From LMUY01 sp965199165 (GTDB taxonomy: Bacteria > Pseudomonadota > Alphaproteobacteria > Acetobacterales > Acetobacteraceae), in NCBI GenBank assembly GCA_965199165.1, contig OZ240681.1, positions 1,240,001 through 1,304,000 on the forward strand: 64,000 bases of DNA, given 5' to 3'. Positions 33,538 through 41,480 of the stretch are shown here, piece after piece (the first letter of the stretch is position 1; each line of letters opens with the position of its first letter). The notes under the pieces are model-generated. The model was not told the origin of the DNA. It did no database searches and saw nothing but the letters and a program-made list of their open reading frames with translations. The translations under genes were made by a program, and so were the position numbers.

Positions 33538-34278
33538 CTATAGCAGCCGCATGGCCCCCTCGCCACCCGCGGGTGAGAAGGCGGCCTCGCCGGGCCGGCC
33601 CGCTGCGAACAGCCAGCTCACGTGCCCGCCGGCCGTGATGCCGAGCAGCGAGGAACAGACCGTGCCAAATCCGCCCTCCGGCGGGACGTTCAAGGCAGCG
33701 TCGCGGGAGCCAGCGCCATCGGCCAACAGGGCCGGCCATTCGCCCCAGTCCGGCGGCTCCGGCGCTGCTGCGCCGCGGAAGCGCGGCAGGTGCCTGGCCA
33801 CGCGGGCGCTGGACGTGTCGTCCGGTTCGCGCGCCGTCATCATGTGCAGGCCCGGCGCGAGCTCGGTGACCGTCAACGCCCCCCGCTCGTCGTTGCGGAC
33901 GAACCAGACACCCGCACCGTCGGCCAGCACGAGGTTGAAGCTGCGGTAGTCCGACCCGCGCAGGGCTCCAAGGGCCTGGGCGGCCGCGGCAGCGGAGCCG
34001 TGATCCAGGGCCAGCAGGGGAAGCGTGCCCCGGCTGCGCTTGCCCTCCGCGGGACCGAGGCTGCCGGTGCGGTTCAGCACGGCGGCCACAAGCCCGGCCT
34101 GGTTCACGCCCATCCACGTCCCGCCAGCACTCCGATCCCGCCCGGCGATGACGCCGGGCCGGCTAGCCCAATGGTGGCCCGGCGGGTCCCAGGCGCGGTC
34201 GATCCGTTCGTCGCGATTGGCGGCAAGCAGCAGCGGCCAGGCATGGCCCGGCCGCTGCAAGGTGATCACGGTGCACAC
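33538..34278 (-). CDS. NRDE family protein (TANGO2-like)
   Basis: A 246-residue protein with the family-defining AANRDERIDR near residue 20, GGTWMGVNQAGLVAAVLNR, and conserved strands further on. The N-terminal Cys (MCTV) is conserved in the family and makes an Ntn-hydrolase-like fold possible. TANGO2/NRDE proteins have been linked to heme or lipid handling in eukaryotes; the bacterial role is unclear. The gene ends 27 bp from the purC start. Confidence 0.88.
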   Translation of the reverse strand: MCTVITLQRPGHAWPLLLAANRDERIDRAWDPPGHHWASRPGVIAGRDRSAGGTWMGVNQAGLVAAVLNRTGSLGPAEGKRSRGTLPLLALDHGSAAAAAQALGALRGSDYRSFNLVLADGAGVWFVRNDERGALTVTELAPGLHMMTAREPDDTSSARVARHLPRFRGAAAPEPPDWGEWPALLADGAGSRDAALNVPPEGGFGTVCSSLLGITAGGHVSWLFAAGRPGEAAFSPAGGEGAMRLL

Positions 34279-34308
34279 GCCCTCGATGATGGGCGGCGAG
34301 CGGCTCCG

Positions 34309-34524
34309 TTACCAGCGGCGATAGCCGTAATGGTGCCAGCGATGGTACTCGACCCAGTGGCGGTGCCGCCAGTAGCGATGGTGCCAACCGTAATACTGCA
34401 CGGGTTGCACCAGGGAGGCGGCGGGCACGGTTTCCAGCCCCACCGTCGCGGCCGACGCGGTGCCGATCGTCCCCGCACCAACGAGGCCGGCCAGCGCCGT
34501 CAAGGTCAACAAGGTCTTGCGCAT
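34309..34524 (-). CDS. Small secreted His/Tyr/Trp-rich protein
   Basis: A 71-residue protein with a clear signal peptide (RKTLLTLTALAGLVGAGTIG, cleaved after ASA) and a mature region of about 45 residues dominated by His, Tyr, Trp and Arg (YYGWHHRYWRHRHWVEYHRW). ATG at 34524 with GGAG upstream fixes the start. I know of similar short periplasmic repeats in Alphaproteobacteria, but no tested function; metal binding is a guess from the His content. Confidence 0.75.
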   Translation of the reverse strand: MRKTLLTLTALAGLVGAGTIGTASAATVGLETVPAASLVQPVQYYGWHHRYWRHRHWVEYHRWHHYGYRRW

Positions 34525-34601
34525 TTGGAACTCCTTCCGATCGATCTTCCCATACGCAGCGACCGTGGCAGGTTCCAGGCGCAATTGTGATGGGATTGCG
34601 T

Positions 34602-35960
34602 CTAATCTGCCAGCACCGAACTGTCACCGACGCCGAAGACCCGGTCGAACACGTGGTCTACCGCACGCAGGTGCATCGCCGGGTCCATCGCTGCATCCAG
34701 TGCGTCCGCCGGGATGCGGCCGGCGACCTCCGGGTCCGCCAGCAGGTTGTCGCGGAAGCTGCGTCCGGCGGGCGTGTCCAGCCGCTCCCAGGTGGCCATC
34801 GCATTACGCTGGACGATGCGGTAGGCGTCCTCCCGCAGGATACCGGCGCGGGTGAGGGCCAGCAGCACCTCGCCGCTGTGCACCACGCCGCCCAGGCTCT
34901 CCAGGTTGGCCAGCATCCGCTCGGGGTGGACGACCAGCCTGTCCACCAGGCCGGCCAGCCGCATGAGGGCGAAGTCCAGCGCCAGGGTCGCGTCCGGCCC
35001 GATCACCCGCTCGACGCTGCTGTGGCTGATGTCGCGCTCGTGCCACAGCGCCACGTTCTCCAGCGCCGGCACGGCGGCGGCGCGGACGACCCGCGCCAGC
35101 CCGGTCAGGTTCTCGCTCAGCACCGGGTTGCGCTTGTGCGGCATGGCCGAGCTGCCTTTCTGCCCGGCGTGGAAGAACTCCTCCGCCTCCCGCACCTCGC
35201 TGCGCTGGAGGTGGCGCACCTCGGTCGACAGGCGTTCGACGCCGCTGGCGATCACCGCCAGGGTGCAGAAGAACTGCGCGTGCCGGTCCCGCGCGATCAC
35301 CTGGGTCGACACCGGCTCCACCGCCAGGCCGAGCGTGCGGGCCACATGCTCCTCCACCCGCGGGTCGAGATGGGCGTAGGTGCCGACCGCGCCGGAGATG
35401 GCGCACACCGCCACCTCGGCGCGGGCCGCCAGCAGCCGGGCGCGGTTGCGGGCGAACTCGGCATAGTGCCCGGCGAGTTTCAGCCCGAACGAGGTCGGCT
35501 CGGCATGGATGCCATGGCTGCGGCCGATGGTCAGCGTGCGCCTGTGCTCGAAGGCGCGGCGCTTCAGCGCGGCCAGCACCCCGTCCAGGTCGGCCAGCAG
35601 CAGGTCCGCCGCTTCCGTGAGTTGCAGGGAGAGGCAGGTGTCCAGCACGTCGCTGCTGGTCATGCCCTGGTGGACGAAGCGGCTGTCCGGCCCCACCCCT
35701 TCTGCCAGCCAGGTGAGGAAGGCGATGACGTCGTGCCGGGTCTCGGCCTCGATGGCGTCGATGCGGTCCAGGTCCGCCTGGCCCATGGCGGCCAGCATCG
35801 GCTCGCCCCGGGTCCGGATGGACGCCGCGGCCTCCGGCGGGATGGCGCCGACCGCGGCCATGCCGTCCGCGGCCGCGGCCTCGATGGCGAACCAGAGGCG
35901 GTAGCGGTTCACGGGCGCCCAGATGGCGGCCATTTCCGGCCGGGTGTAACGCGGGACCAT
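34602..35960 (-). CDS. purB: Adenylosuccinate lyase
   Basis: A 452-residue member of the fumarase/aspartase superfamily: VHQGMTSSDVLDT, GRSHGIHAEPTSFG, and the signature loop GSSAMPHKRNP. It acts twice in purine synthesis, splitting SAICAR and adenylosuccinate. ATG start MVPRYTRPEM matches the family N-terminus. The start codon lies within a CATG palindrome shared with the divergent TerC-family start. Confidence 0.97.
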   Translation of the reverse strand: MVPRYTRPEMAAIWAPVNRYRLWFAIEAAAADGMAAVGAIPPEAAASIRTRGEPMLAAMGQADLDRIDAIEAETRHDVIAFLTWLAEGVGPDSRFVHQGMTSSDVLDTCLSLQLTEAADLLLADLDGVLAALKRRAFEHRRTLTIGRSHGIHAEPTSFGLKLAGHYAEFARNRARLLAARAEVAVCAISGAVGTYAHLDPRVEEHVARTLGLAVEPVSTQVIARDRHAQFFCTLAVIASGVERLSTEVRHLQRSEVREAEEFFHAGQKGSSAMPHKRNPVLSENLTGLARVVRAAAVPALENVALWHERDISHSSVERVIGPDATLALDFALMRLAGLVDRLVVHPERMLANLESLGGVVHSGEVLLALTRAGILREDAYRIVQRNAMATWERLDTPAGRSFRDNLLADPEVAGRIPADALDAAMDPAMHLRAVDHVFDRVFGVGDSSVLAD

Positions 35961-36567
35961 GCAGTCACTCCTTCATGCCGACCTTCTACCCCAATTGGCG
36001 GCGCTGGCGCAGGTTCTGTTCATCGACCTGGTGCTCGCCGGCGACAATGCCGTCGTGGTCGGCATGGCGGTGGCCGGGCTGCCGGCACGGCAGAAGCGGC
36101 GCGCGATCGGGGGCGGCATCGCAGGTGCCGCGACCATCCGCATCCTGCTGGCATTGGTGGCGCTGAAGCTGCTGGCCATCGTGGGGCTGATGCTGGCGGG
36201 CGGCATCCTGCTGATGTGGGTGTGCTGGCGCATGTACCGCGAGCTGCGGCCGCACCCAAGGCATGCGGCGGCGGTCGCGGCGCCGAAATCGCTCGGCGCC
36301 GCCATGCTGCAGATCCTGCTGGCAGATTTGTCGATGAGCCTGGACAACGTGCTGGCGGTGGCCGGGGCGTCCCACGGCCATGTCGGCGTGCTGGTGGCCG
36401 GGCTTGCCGTGTCGGTGGTGATGATGGCGGTCGCCGCTAGCCTGATCGCCCGGCTGCTGGAGCGCTTCCGCTCCATCACCTGGATCGGCCTGCTGATCGT
36501 GCTGTTCGTCGCCTGCAAGCTGATCTGGGAGGGCGGGGAAGAGGTGTGGCACCATCTGCCGGCGTGA
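35959..36567 (+). CDS. TerC/YjbE family integral membrane protein
   Basis: A 202-residue protein with about six transmembrane helices and the TerC hallmarks LVLAGDNAVVVGMAVAGLP and its internal repeat LADLSMSLDNVLAVAGAS, each with an acidic residue in the membrane. Homologs act in metal (manganese) efflux or metalation of exported enzymes. The ATG shares two bases with the divergent purB ATG; an in-frame TTG at 35995 is an alternative start that would leave a short spacer for promoters. Confidence 0.9.
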   Translation: MQSLLHADLLPQLAALAQVLFIDLVLAGDNAVVVGMAVAGLPARQKRRAIGGGIAGAATIRILLALVALKLLAIVGLMLAGGILLMWVCWRMYRELRPHPRHAAAVAAPKSLGAAMLQILLADLSMSLDNVLAVAGASHGHVGVLVAGLAVSVVMMAVAASLIARLLERFRSITWIGLLIVLFVACKLIWEGGEEVWHHLPA

Positions 36568-36641
36568 TGTTCGCCTGGTAGCGTGGCGGTGAGTGGCTGG
36601 TGGCTTGCCGTGGTAGAACCTAACGCCAGCGGAGATGGACC

Positions 36642-36992
36642 TTGGCACGTGAAGAGAAGTTCGAGACCGAACTGCCTCTGGACTTGGCAGCTTTCGTCCA
36701 CGCTCAGGTCGAGCAAGGTGTGTCGCCGTCCGAGGCTGAGGTGCTTCGGGAGGGCGTTCGCGCCCTCCGACGCCAGACCCTGAAATTGGTCGAACTTCGA
36801 GAAATGGTCGGTATTATGTATCAGCCGCCACCACGCGCCGGCTTCCTGAACATTCCCAACGGCTTACAATGCCAGAATGGAAAACGAGCACGTCATCACC
36901 GGCCTGCTGCGCCGCCGCCAAGAGATCGCGGACGCCTTAGAGCTTCCCATGCTTGCACCCGAACAAAGCCGCGCCGCTCGCGGCTGGCTTGA
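36642..36992 (+). CDS. ParD-like RHH ORF, C-terminus probably aberrant
   Basis: A 116-codon frame from TTG at 36642 (GGAG upstream). Residues about 8-45 (ELPLDLAAFVHAQVEQG, then SEAEVLREGVRALRRQ) fit the ribbon-helix-helix pattern of ParD antitoxins. After residue ~55 the composition changes to Pro/Arg-rich sequence that overlaps the next gene by 116 bp and looks noncoding. No ParE follows directly. It is probably the remnant of a ParDE module whose downstream half was replaced by the XRE-type ORF. Confidence 0.5.
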   Translation: MAREEKFETELPLDLAAFVHAQVEQGVSPSEAEVLREGVRALRRQTLKLVELREMVGIMYQPPPRAGFLNIPNGLQCQNGKRARHHRPAAPPPRDRGRLRASHACTRTKPRRSRLA

Positions 36993-37194
36993 CTGGACTC
37001 AGGAAGAGTTGGCCAAGAGGTCCAACGTCTCCCTAAGCACCGTCCGTGATTTCGAGAAAGAGCGCCGGCTATCCGTGCGGAACAACCTCCTTGCACTCCG
37101 CCATGCGCTGGAACAGTCCGGCATAGTGTTCAATTTCGACGGGGACAGCCCGCTAGGACTGTCCGCACCAGATCACGGCAGGCTACGCCAGTGA
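36877..37194 (+). CDS. XRE-type helix-turn-helix ORF with foreign N-terminus (chimera)
   Basis: A 105-residue protein. Residues about 26-105 are a short XRE-type regulator (EQSRAARGWLDWTQEELAKR, SNVSLSTVRDFEKERR, NNLLALRHALEQSGIVF), a common single-domain form. Residues 1-22 (MENEHVITGLLRRRQEIADA) do not belong to this family; they resemble the start of another small alphaproteobacterial protein family that continues with a coiled coil. The junction near base 36945 suggests a deletion that fused two genes. The HTH itself is complete, so the product may still bind DNA. Confidence 0.65.
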   Translation: MENEHVITGLLRRRQEIADALELPMLAPEQSRAARGWLDWTQEELAKRSNVSLSTVRDFEKERRLSVRNNLLALRHALEQSGIVFNFDGDSPLGLSAPDHGRLRQ

Positions 37195-37392
37195 GCGCAG
37201 ACGTGCTCCACGCATCCAAAGCGGATGCGGTAATAGCTTTCTATCCAGATCATTGATCGGGACTCCAGATCGGTTGGGCCTTGCCCCAGCGACCTTGGAG
37301 TGCGACTCTATAAACGTGGGCACGTTCTAGTCGTCATTCCGTGGCGCGCTGGGATCACGGCCGGAGGGCAGGTTTGTCCCCGGTCCGACACC

Positions 37393-37424
37393 AAGGCGCT
37401 CTCCCTGCCAGGGGAGGGCGCCTT
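37393..37424. terminator. Strong 14-bp hairpin downstream of the 37.4-38 kb gene
   Basis: AAGGCGCTCTCCCT-GCCA-GGGGAGGGCGCCTT forms a 14-bp stem (two G-U pairs) with a GCCA loop. It lies 13 bases past the stop of the minus-strand gene at 37438. No U-run follows on that strand, so it is terminator-like rather than a classical intrinsic terminator. Confidence 0.5.
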
Positions 37425-37437
37425 CTGTGTTCTGTGG

Positions 37438-37974
37438 TTAGGTGTAGGGCTCCTCAACCGAGGGGATCGTAAAGTCAGGACCCACTTGGACAACGGGCGC
37501 TTCCGCGTAGACTTTCAACCGGGGTCCAGGAAAGACTACACCCCCGCGCCGGACTGCCTCTTCCCGTCCGATAAGACTGCGAATCGCCTCTTTAACTGTA
37601 GAAGGCGTGATATCCATCCCCTTACCCCGGCAGTAGGTGAGCAGTTCTTCCGAGGTCATCCCGACCGAAGTTCCCAACAGCAACGCCTCGCGAACTCTGG
37701 CTGCCACGGATCCGTATCTTGAGCGATGCCGATGGGCGCTTAGGTCGGTCTGAAATTGATGGTCCGGATTTCCAGCATTAATCATCGTAGATTGCGTCAC
37801 ACCCCCACCCTCGATAGATGGTAAACGCTGATCCACGCCAGCGGCGGCAGCTCGGAACATGCGGTCTGTAGTTTCGCTAACACCCTGCCGGTAACCCTCT
37901 AAGAATGCGCGACGGACCAGCGCATCCATCTGCGAAAGTATGGTCGTCAATGTGTCCGGCTGACGATGGTCCAC
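37438..37974 (-). CDS. Hypothetical protein with winged-helix-like C-terminus
   Basis: About 178 residues when started at the GTG at 37974 (VDHRQPDTLTTILSQMDALV); an ATG 54 bases downstream (MDALVRRAFLEGYRQG) is an alternative. The C-terminal half (ARVREALLLGTSVGMTSEEL, then MDITPSTVKEAIRSLIGREE) looks like a winged-helix domain of the type that decides between short repeats of a helix-turn-helix; the middle is a low-complexity linker. I do not recognise the family. Lower GC and accessory neighbours suggest transfer. Confidence 0.5.
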   Translation of the reverse strand: MDHRQPDTLTTILSQMDALVRRAFLEGYRQGVSETTDRMFRAAAAGVDQRLPSIEGGGVTQSTMINAGNPDHQFQTDLSAHRHRSRYGSVAARVREALLLGTSVGMTSEELLTYCRGKGMDITPSTVKEAIRSLIGREEAVRRGGVVFPGPRLKVYAEAPVVQVGPDFTIPSVEEPYT

Positions 37975-38208
37975 GATCCGAATCGCCTTGAGGTACGGTG
38001 CACCACACCTTTGCCGAAAACACACCCCCACGCAATACCCAGAACACACCCTCTGATCCGATTGGCCACACCACCCTCTCTCGGGGGTGGGGTTCTGACG
38101 GCGGCGACGGGTCGGTAACGACGAGAATGGAGGTTGCCGTAACAAACGACGTCTATAAGAAGTGGAAGCACGTCAACGCGATCGTTTTGTGAGTGGGGGT
38201 TCTTGAGG

Positions 38209-38439
38209 ATGATCGTATCAGTCGAGATCAAGGACCGGGACCGCAAGATTGGCGCAATGGTGAAAGCCCTTGCCGTTGAGGTGGCGGGCTTTGCCGCCGT
38301 GAAGGGCACAAAGAACGAAGAGTTAGATCGCCTGGGAGCGTTTGATTTCGATTTTCCCTCAGAAGCAAAAGCGATTGAATTCCGAGAAGCGGTCGCACGC
38401 TACCTTCCGGGCTTCTTAGCGCAAGCCAAGGGCAGATAG
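38209..38439 (+). CDS. Small hypothetical protein
   Basis: A 76-residue protein: MIVSVEIKDRDRKIGAMVKA, a Lys/Glu-rich turn (KGTKNEELDRLG), and FPSEAKAIEFREAVARYLPG. The pattern of one strand, helix, strand, helix suggests a small alpha/beta fold. GGGGG upstream of the ATG at 38209 is consistent with translation. I do not recognise it. Between an unknown gene and a broken ParE locus, in an accessory patch. Confidence 0.45.
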   Translation: MIVSVEIKDRDRKIGAMVKALAVEVAGFAAVKGTKNEELDRLGAFDFDFPSEAKAIEFREAVARYLPGFLAQAKGR

Positions 38440-38541
38440 GCCTCTATTGTCAAATCTGGGTGTACTTGCTCCATAATGCCTTACGGATCGTTGGCAGCAA
38501 GGCCGGATCGCCGTGGTGGCAGGTGCTACATAATACCGGAA

Positions 38542-38652
38542 ATGGTGAACGCCTCCATCGAAGATCCCCGCCCCTCTCCTGCCGCAGAAGATGTCACCAG
38601 CCACCTGGATGAGTTGGACCGGTCGTTCGCTCTCCGCGGAGAGCATGCCTAG
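38542..38652 (+). CDS. Short antitoxin-like ORF upstream of broken parE
   Basis: A 36-residue frame (MVNASIEDPRPSPAAEDVTS, then HLDELDRSFALRGEHA) whose DPRPS-x-E pattern resembles the toxin-binding C-terminus of small PaaA-like/stability-determinant antitoxins. The same frame is open to an ATG at 38476, which would give 58 residues. Its stop overlaps the parE ATG at 38645, the normal antitoxin-toxin spacing. Assignment rests mainly on position and the short motif. Confidence 0.45.
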   Translation: MVNASIEDPRPSPAAEDVTSHLDELDRSFALRGEHA

Positions 38653-38943
38653 GCTGGTCTATCGGCCATCGGCCAAGATGACCTCACCGACATCTACCGA
38701 TACATCCGACGGAATGATCCAGGGCGGGCACGGGGCTTCGTTCGGGAGATCGAACAGCAATGTGCGAAGCTCGCGGCACCGCCTGGCACACTTGGCACCG
38801 CTCGGCCGCAGCTACGGCCGGATCTGCGTAGTTTCACCTTGAAGGGCTACGTGACCCTCTTCCGCTACGCCGGAGCGGAATTCGAAGTCGTGAACGTCAT
38901 CGAGGGCCATCGCGACATCGCGGCGCTGTTCCAGCGCTCGTAA
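38645..38943 (+). pseudogene. ParE/RelE-family toxin, frameshifted by one base
   Basis: The first 11 codons from ATG (MPRLVYRPSAK) match a ParE N-terminus. The frame is then lost; from about 38677 another frame gives the rest of the fold: DDLTDIYRYIRRNDPGRA, FVREIEQQCAKLAAPPGTLG, LKGYVTLFRYAGAEFEVVNV and IEGHRDIAALFQRS. Adding one G to AAGATG at 38675-38680 restores a continuous ~99-residue ParE, which in this family acts on DNA gyrase or mRNA. As read, the toxin is inactive. Confidence 0.82.
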
Positions 38944-39024
38944 CCTGAAGACCAAAGATCCACCGGTTTGCTGCTCAAACAGCACGGGCCTAATATGCGG
39001 ATCAAGCAACCGAGGGCACAAACC

Positions 39025-40323
39025 ATGCATCCGGACACCATGGCGGTCCATGCCGGCTGGCGGCGCGATCCGAGCACCGGGGCGGTCGCGGTGCCGATCT
39101 ACCAGACCACGGCCTTCCAGTTCGACAGTTCGGAGCACGCGTCCGACCTGTTCGCGCTGAAGCAGCTGGGCAACATCTACACCCGCATCATGAACCCGAC
39201 CGCCGACGCGCTGGAGAAGCGCGTGGCGGCGCTGGAGGGTGGGGCGGCGGCGCTGGCGGTGGCCTCGGGACAGGCGGCGAGCGCGCTGGCGGTGCAGAAC
39301 CTGGCCAAGTCGGGCGACAACATCGTCTCCTCGACCGACCTGTATGGCGGCACCTGGAACCTGTTCGCCAACACGCTGCGCGACCAGGGAATCGAGGTCC
39401 GCTTCGTCGACCCGGCGGACCCGCAGGCCTTTGTCCGCGCCACGGACGACCGGACACGCGCCTGGTATGCCGAAACGCTGCCCAACCCGAAGCTGCGCGT
39501 GTTCCCGATCGCGGAGGTGGCCGCGCTCGGCCGCCCGCTGGGCATCCCGCTGATCATGGACAACACGGCGGCCCCGATGCTGGTGCGCCCGTTCGACCAT
39601 GGCGCGGCCGTCATCGTGTACTCCGCCACGAAATACCTGGGCGGGCACGGCACCGCCATCGCCGGCCTGCTCGTCGACGGCGGCAACTTCGACTGGGGTG
39701 CCCATGCGGCCCGCCAGCCGGCCCTCAACACGCCGGACGCGTCCTACCACGGCGCCGTCTGGAGCGAGGCGGCCAAGCCGCTCGGCCCCATCGCCTATAT
39801 CCTGAAGGCGCGGGTGACGCTGCTGCGCGACCTCGGCCCGGCGATCAGCCCGTTCAACGCCTTCCTGGTGCTGCAAGGCATGGAAACGCTGCCGCTGCGC
39901 ATGCGGCGGCACAGCGACACTGCGCTGACGGTCGCCAACTGGCTGGCCAAGCGGCCGGAGGTGGCGCGGGTGATCCACCCGGCCCACTACCAGGGCCGCG
40001 ACGCCGAGCTGGCACGCCAGTACCTGCCGACCGGGATGGGCGGGCTGCTGGGGTTCGAGCTGCATGGCGGCGTGCAGGCCGGGCGCCGGTTCATCGACGC
40101 GCTGCGGCTGTTCTACCACGTGGCGAACATCGGCGACGCCCGCTCCCTGGCGATCCATCCGGCCAGCACCACGCACTCGCAGCTCGATGACGAGGACCAG
40201 ATGAAGAGCGGCGTGTCGCCGGGCTATGTCCGGTTGTCGATCGGGCTGGAGCACGCGGACGACCTGCTGGAGGACCTGGACCAGGCTTTGCAGGCGTCAT
40301 CGCTGAAGGTCGCTGCGGAGTAG
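39025..40323 (+). CDS. metY: O-acetylhomoserine aminocarboxypropyltransferase / sulfhydrylase
   Basis: A 432-residue Cys/Met-metabolism PLP enzyme. Features are MAVHAGWRRDPSTGAVAVPI, YQTTAFQF, YTRIMNPTADALEKR, the PLP lysine in YSATKYLGGHG, and GVSPGYVRLSIGLEH. The length (~430) and YTRIMNPT pattern fit MetY rather than MetB/MetC. It makes homocysteine from O-acetylhomoserine and sulfide. The ATG at 39025 with GAGGG upstream is chosen; ATGs at 38995 and 38968 are in frame upstream. No known SAM riboswitch was recognised in the leader. Confidence 0.93.
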   Translation: MHPDTMAVHAGWRRDPSTGAVAVPIYQTTAFQFDSSEHASDLFALKQLGNIYTRIMNPTADALEKRVAALEGGAAALAVASGQAASALAVQNLAKSGDNIVSSTDLYGGTWNLFANTLRDQGIEVRFVDPADPQAFVRATDDRTRAWYAETLPNPKLRVFPIAEVAALGRPLGIPLIMDNTAAPMLVRPFDHGAAVIVYSATKYLGGHGTAIAGLLVDGGNFDWGAHAARQPALNTPDASYHGAVWSEAAKPLGPIAYILKARVTLLRDLGPAISPFNAFLVLQGMETLPLRMRRHSDTALTVANWLAKRPEVARVIHPAHYQGRDAELARQYLPTGMGGLLGFELHGGVQAGRRFIDALRLFYHVANIGDARSLAIHPASTTHSQLDDEDQMKSGVSPGYVRLSIGLEHADDLLEDLDQALQASSLKVAAE

Positions 40324-40326
40324 GCG

Positions 40327-40443
40327 GATGCCTTCTCCCTCTCCTTCCGGGAGAGGGTCGGGGTGAGGGCCGTTCTGCACGTCGGAGAGGCGGGCGGGAC
40401 TCTCCCCTCACCCAACCTCTCCCAGGAGGAGAGGGCTTTTTGG
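40327..40443. repeat. Inverted pair of palindromic repeats between metY and the pseudouridine synthase
   Basis: CTCCCTCTCC-TTCC-GGGAGAGG..GGGGTGAGGG and, inverted, CCCCTCACCCAACCTCTCCC-AGGA-GGAGAGGGC, separated by about 35 bases. Same family as at 10.2, 28.7, 54.7 and 57.9 kb. Confidence 0.82.
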
Positions 40444-40461
40444 AGTAGGCTGGCGGCACCC

Positions 40462-41457
40462 ATGACCGTGTCCATGCAGACCGTGACGGAGGATGAGGCC
40501 GACATCCGGCTCGACCGCTTCCTGCGCCGGCGCTTTCCGGCGCTGACGCAGGGGGCGCTGCAGAAGCTCTGCCGCACCGGGCAAATCCGGGTCGACGGAC
40601 ACCGGGTAGAGGCGTCGGCGCGGCTGCTCGCCGGCCAGGCGGTGCGGGTGCCGCCGATGCCCGCGTCGCCGGACATCCGCGAGCCGACCGTCTCCGCGGC
40701 CGACGTGAAGGAGATGGAGCGGCTGGTGCTCCACCGCGACGACCAGCTGATCGTCCTGAACAAGCCTTCCGGGCTTGCGAGCCAAGGCGGCCCGGGGATC
40801 ACCCGGCACCTGGACGGGATGCTGGACGCGTTGCGCGACGGTGGGGACCGGCCGCGGCTGGTGCACCGGCTGGACCGCGATACCTCCGGCGTCATCGTGC
40901 TGGCCCGCACCGCGGGCGTGGCGGCAAAGCTGGCGGCGGCGTTCCGCACCCGGGAGGTGGAGAAGACCTACTGGGCGGTGGTCAGCGGCCACCCCCACCC
41001 GGAGGAGGGGCAGATCGACCAGCCGCTGAAGCGCGTCGCCGGCGCGTTCGGCGAGCGCACCGTCGCCACTGACCGCAAGGACAAGGAGGGCCAGCGCGCC
41101 TACACCAACTACCGCATGCTGGACGCCGCCGGGCGCAAGCTGGCCTGGCTGGAGCTGCAGCCGCTCACCGGGCGCACGCACCAGCTGCGCGTCCACTGCG
41201 TCAGCCTGGGTACGCCGATCGTCGGCGACGAGAAATACGCCGAGCCGCGGGACAACGGTTCGGGCGGCAGCTTCGTGGAGGGGTTGGCGGACCGGCTGCA
41301 CCTGCACGCCCGCGCCATCCTGCTGCCGCACCCGGCGGGGGGCACGCTGGCGGTCACGGCGCCGTTGCCGCCGCACATGCGCGACACGTTCTCGACGCTC
41401 GGCTTCCCCATCCCGTCCAGCCCGGCGGTGACGCGGCTGGTGCACGGCCCTAGATAG
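40462..41457 (+). CDS. RluC/RluD-family 23S rRNA pseudouridine synthase
   Basis: A 331-residue protein with an N-terminal S4-like RNA-binding domain (IRLDRFLRRRFPALTQGALQ, GQIRVDG) and the RluA/RluC/RluD catalytic domain with motif RLVHRLDRDTSGVIVLAR (catalytic Asp in HRLDRDT), then GRTHQLRVH. It isomerises uridines in 23S rRNA. The start is ATG at 40462; the upstream codons lie in the palindromic repeat region. Which 23S site is modified (955/2504/2580 or 1911/1915/1917) is not clear from sequence; the wording suggests RluC. Confidence 0.93.
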   Translation: MTVSMQTVTEDEADIRLDRFLRRRFPALTQGALQKLCRTGQIRVDGHRVEASARLLAGQAVRVPPMPASPDIREPTVSAADVKEMERLVLHRDDQLIVLNKPSGLASQGGPGITRHLDGMLDALRDGGDRPRLVHRLDRDTSGVIVLARTAGVAAKLAAAFRTREVEKTYWAVVSGHPHPEEGQIDQPLKRVAGAFGERTVATDRKDKEGQRAYTNYRMLDAAGRKLAWLELQPLTGRTHQLRVHCVSLGTPIVGDEKYAEPRDNGSGGSFVEGLADRLHLHARAILLPHPAGGTLAVTAPLPPHMRDTFSTLGFPIPSSPAVTRLVHGPR

Positions 41458-41480
41458 GGCCGGTTGGACCAGGGGTGCCG

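Noticed and set aside
38670..38690. Programmed frameshift in parE
   Set aside because: No slippery heptamer or downstream structure is evident; a simple one-base deletion explains it better.
38940..39024. SAM riboswitch in the metY leader
   Set aside because: The leader lacks the conserved core and pseudoknot sequences of SAM-II, SAM-V or SAM/SAH classes that I could check by eye.
40363..40461. N-terminal extension of the pseudouridine synthase
   Set aside because: The added residues come from the repeat and lack homology to the S4 domain.
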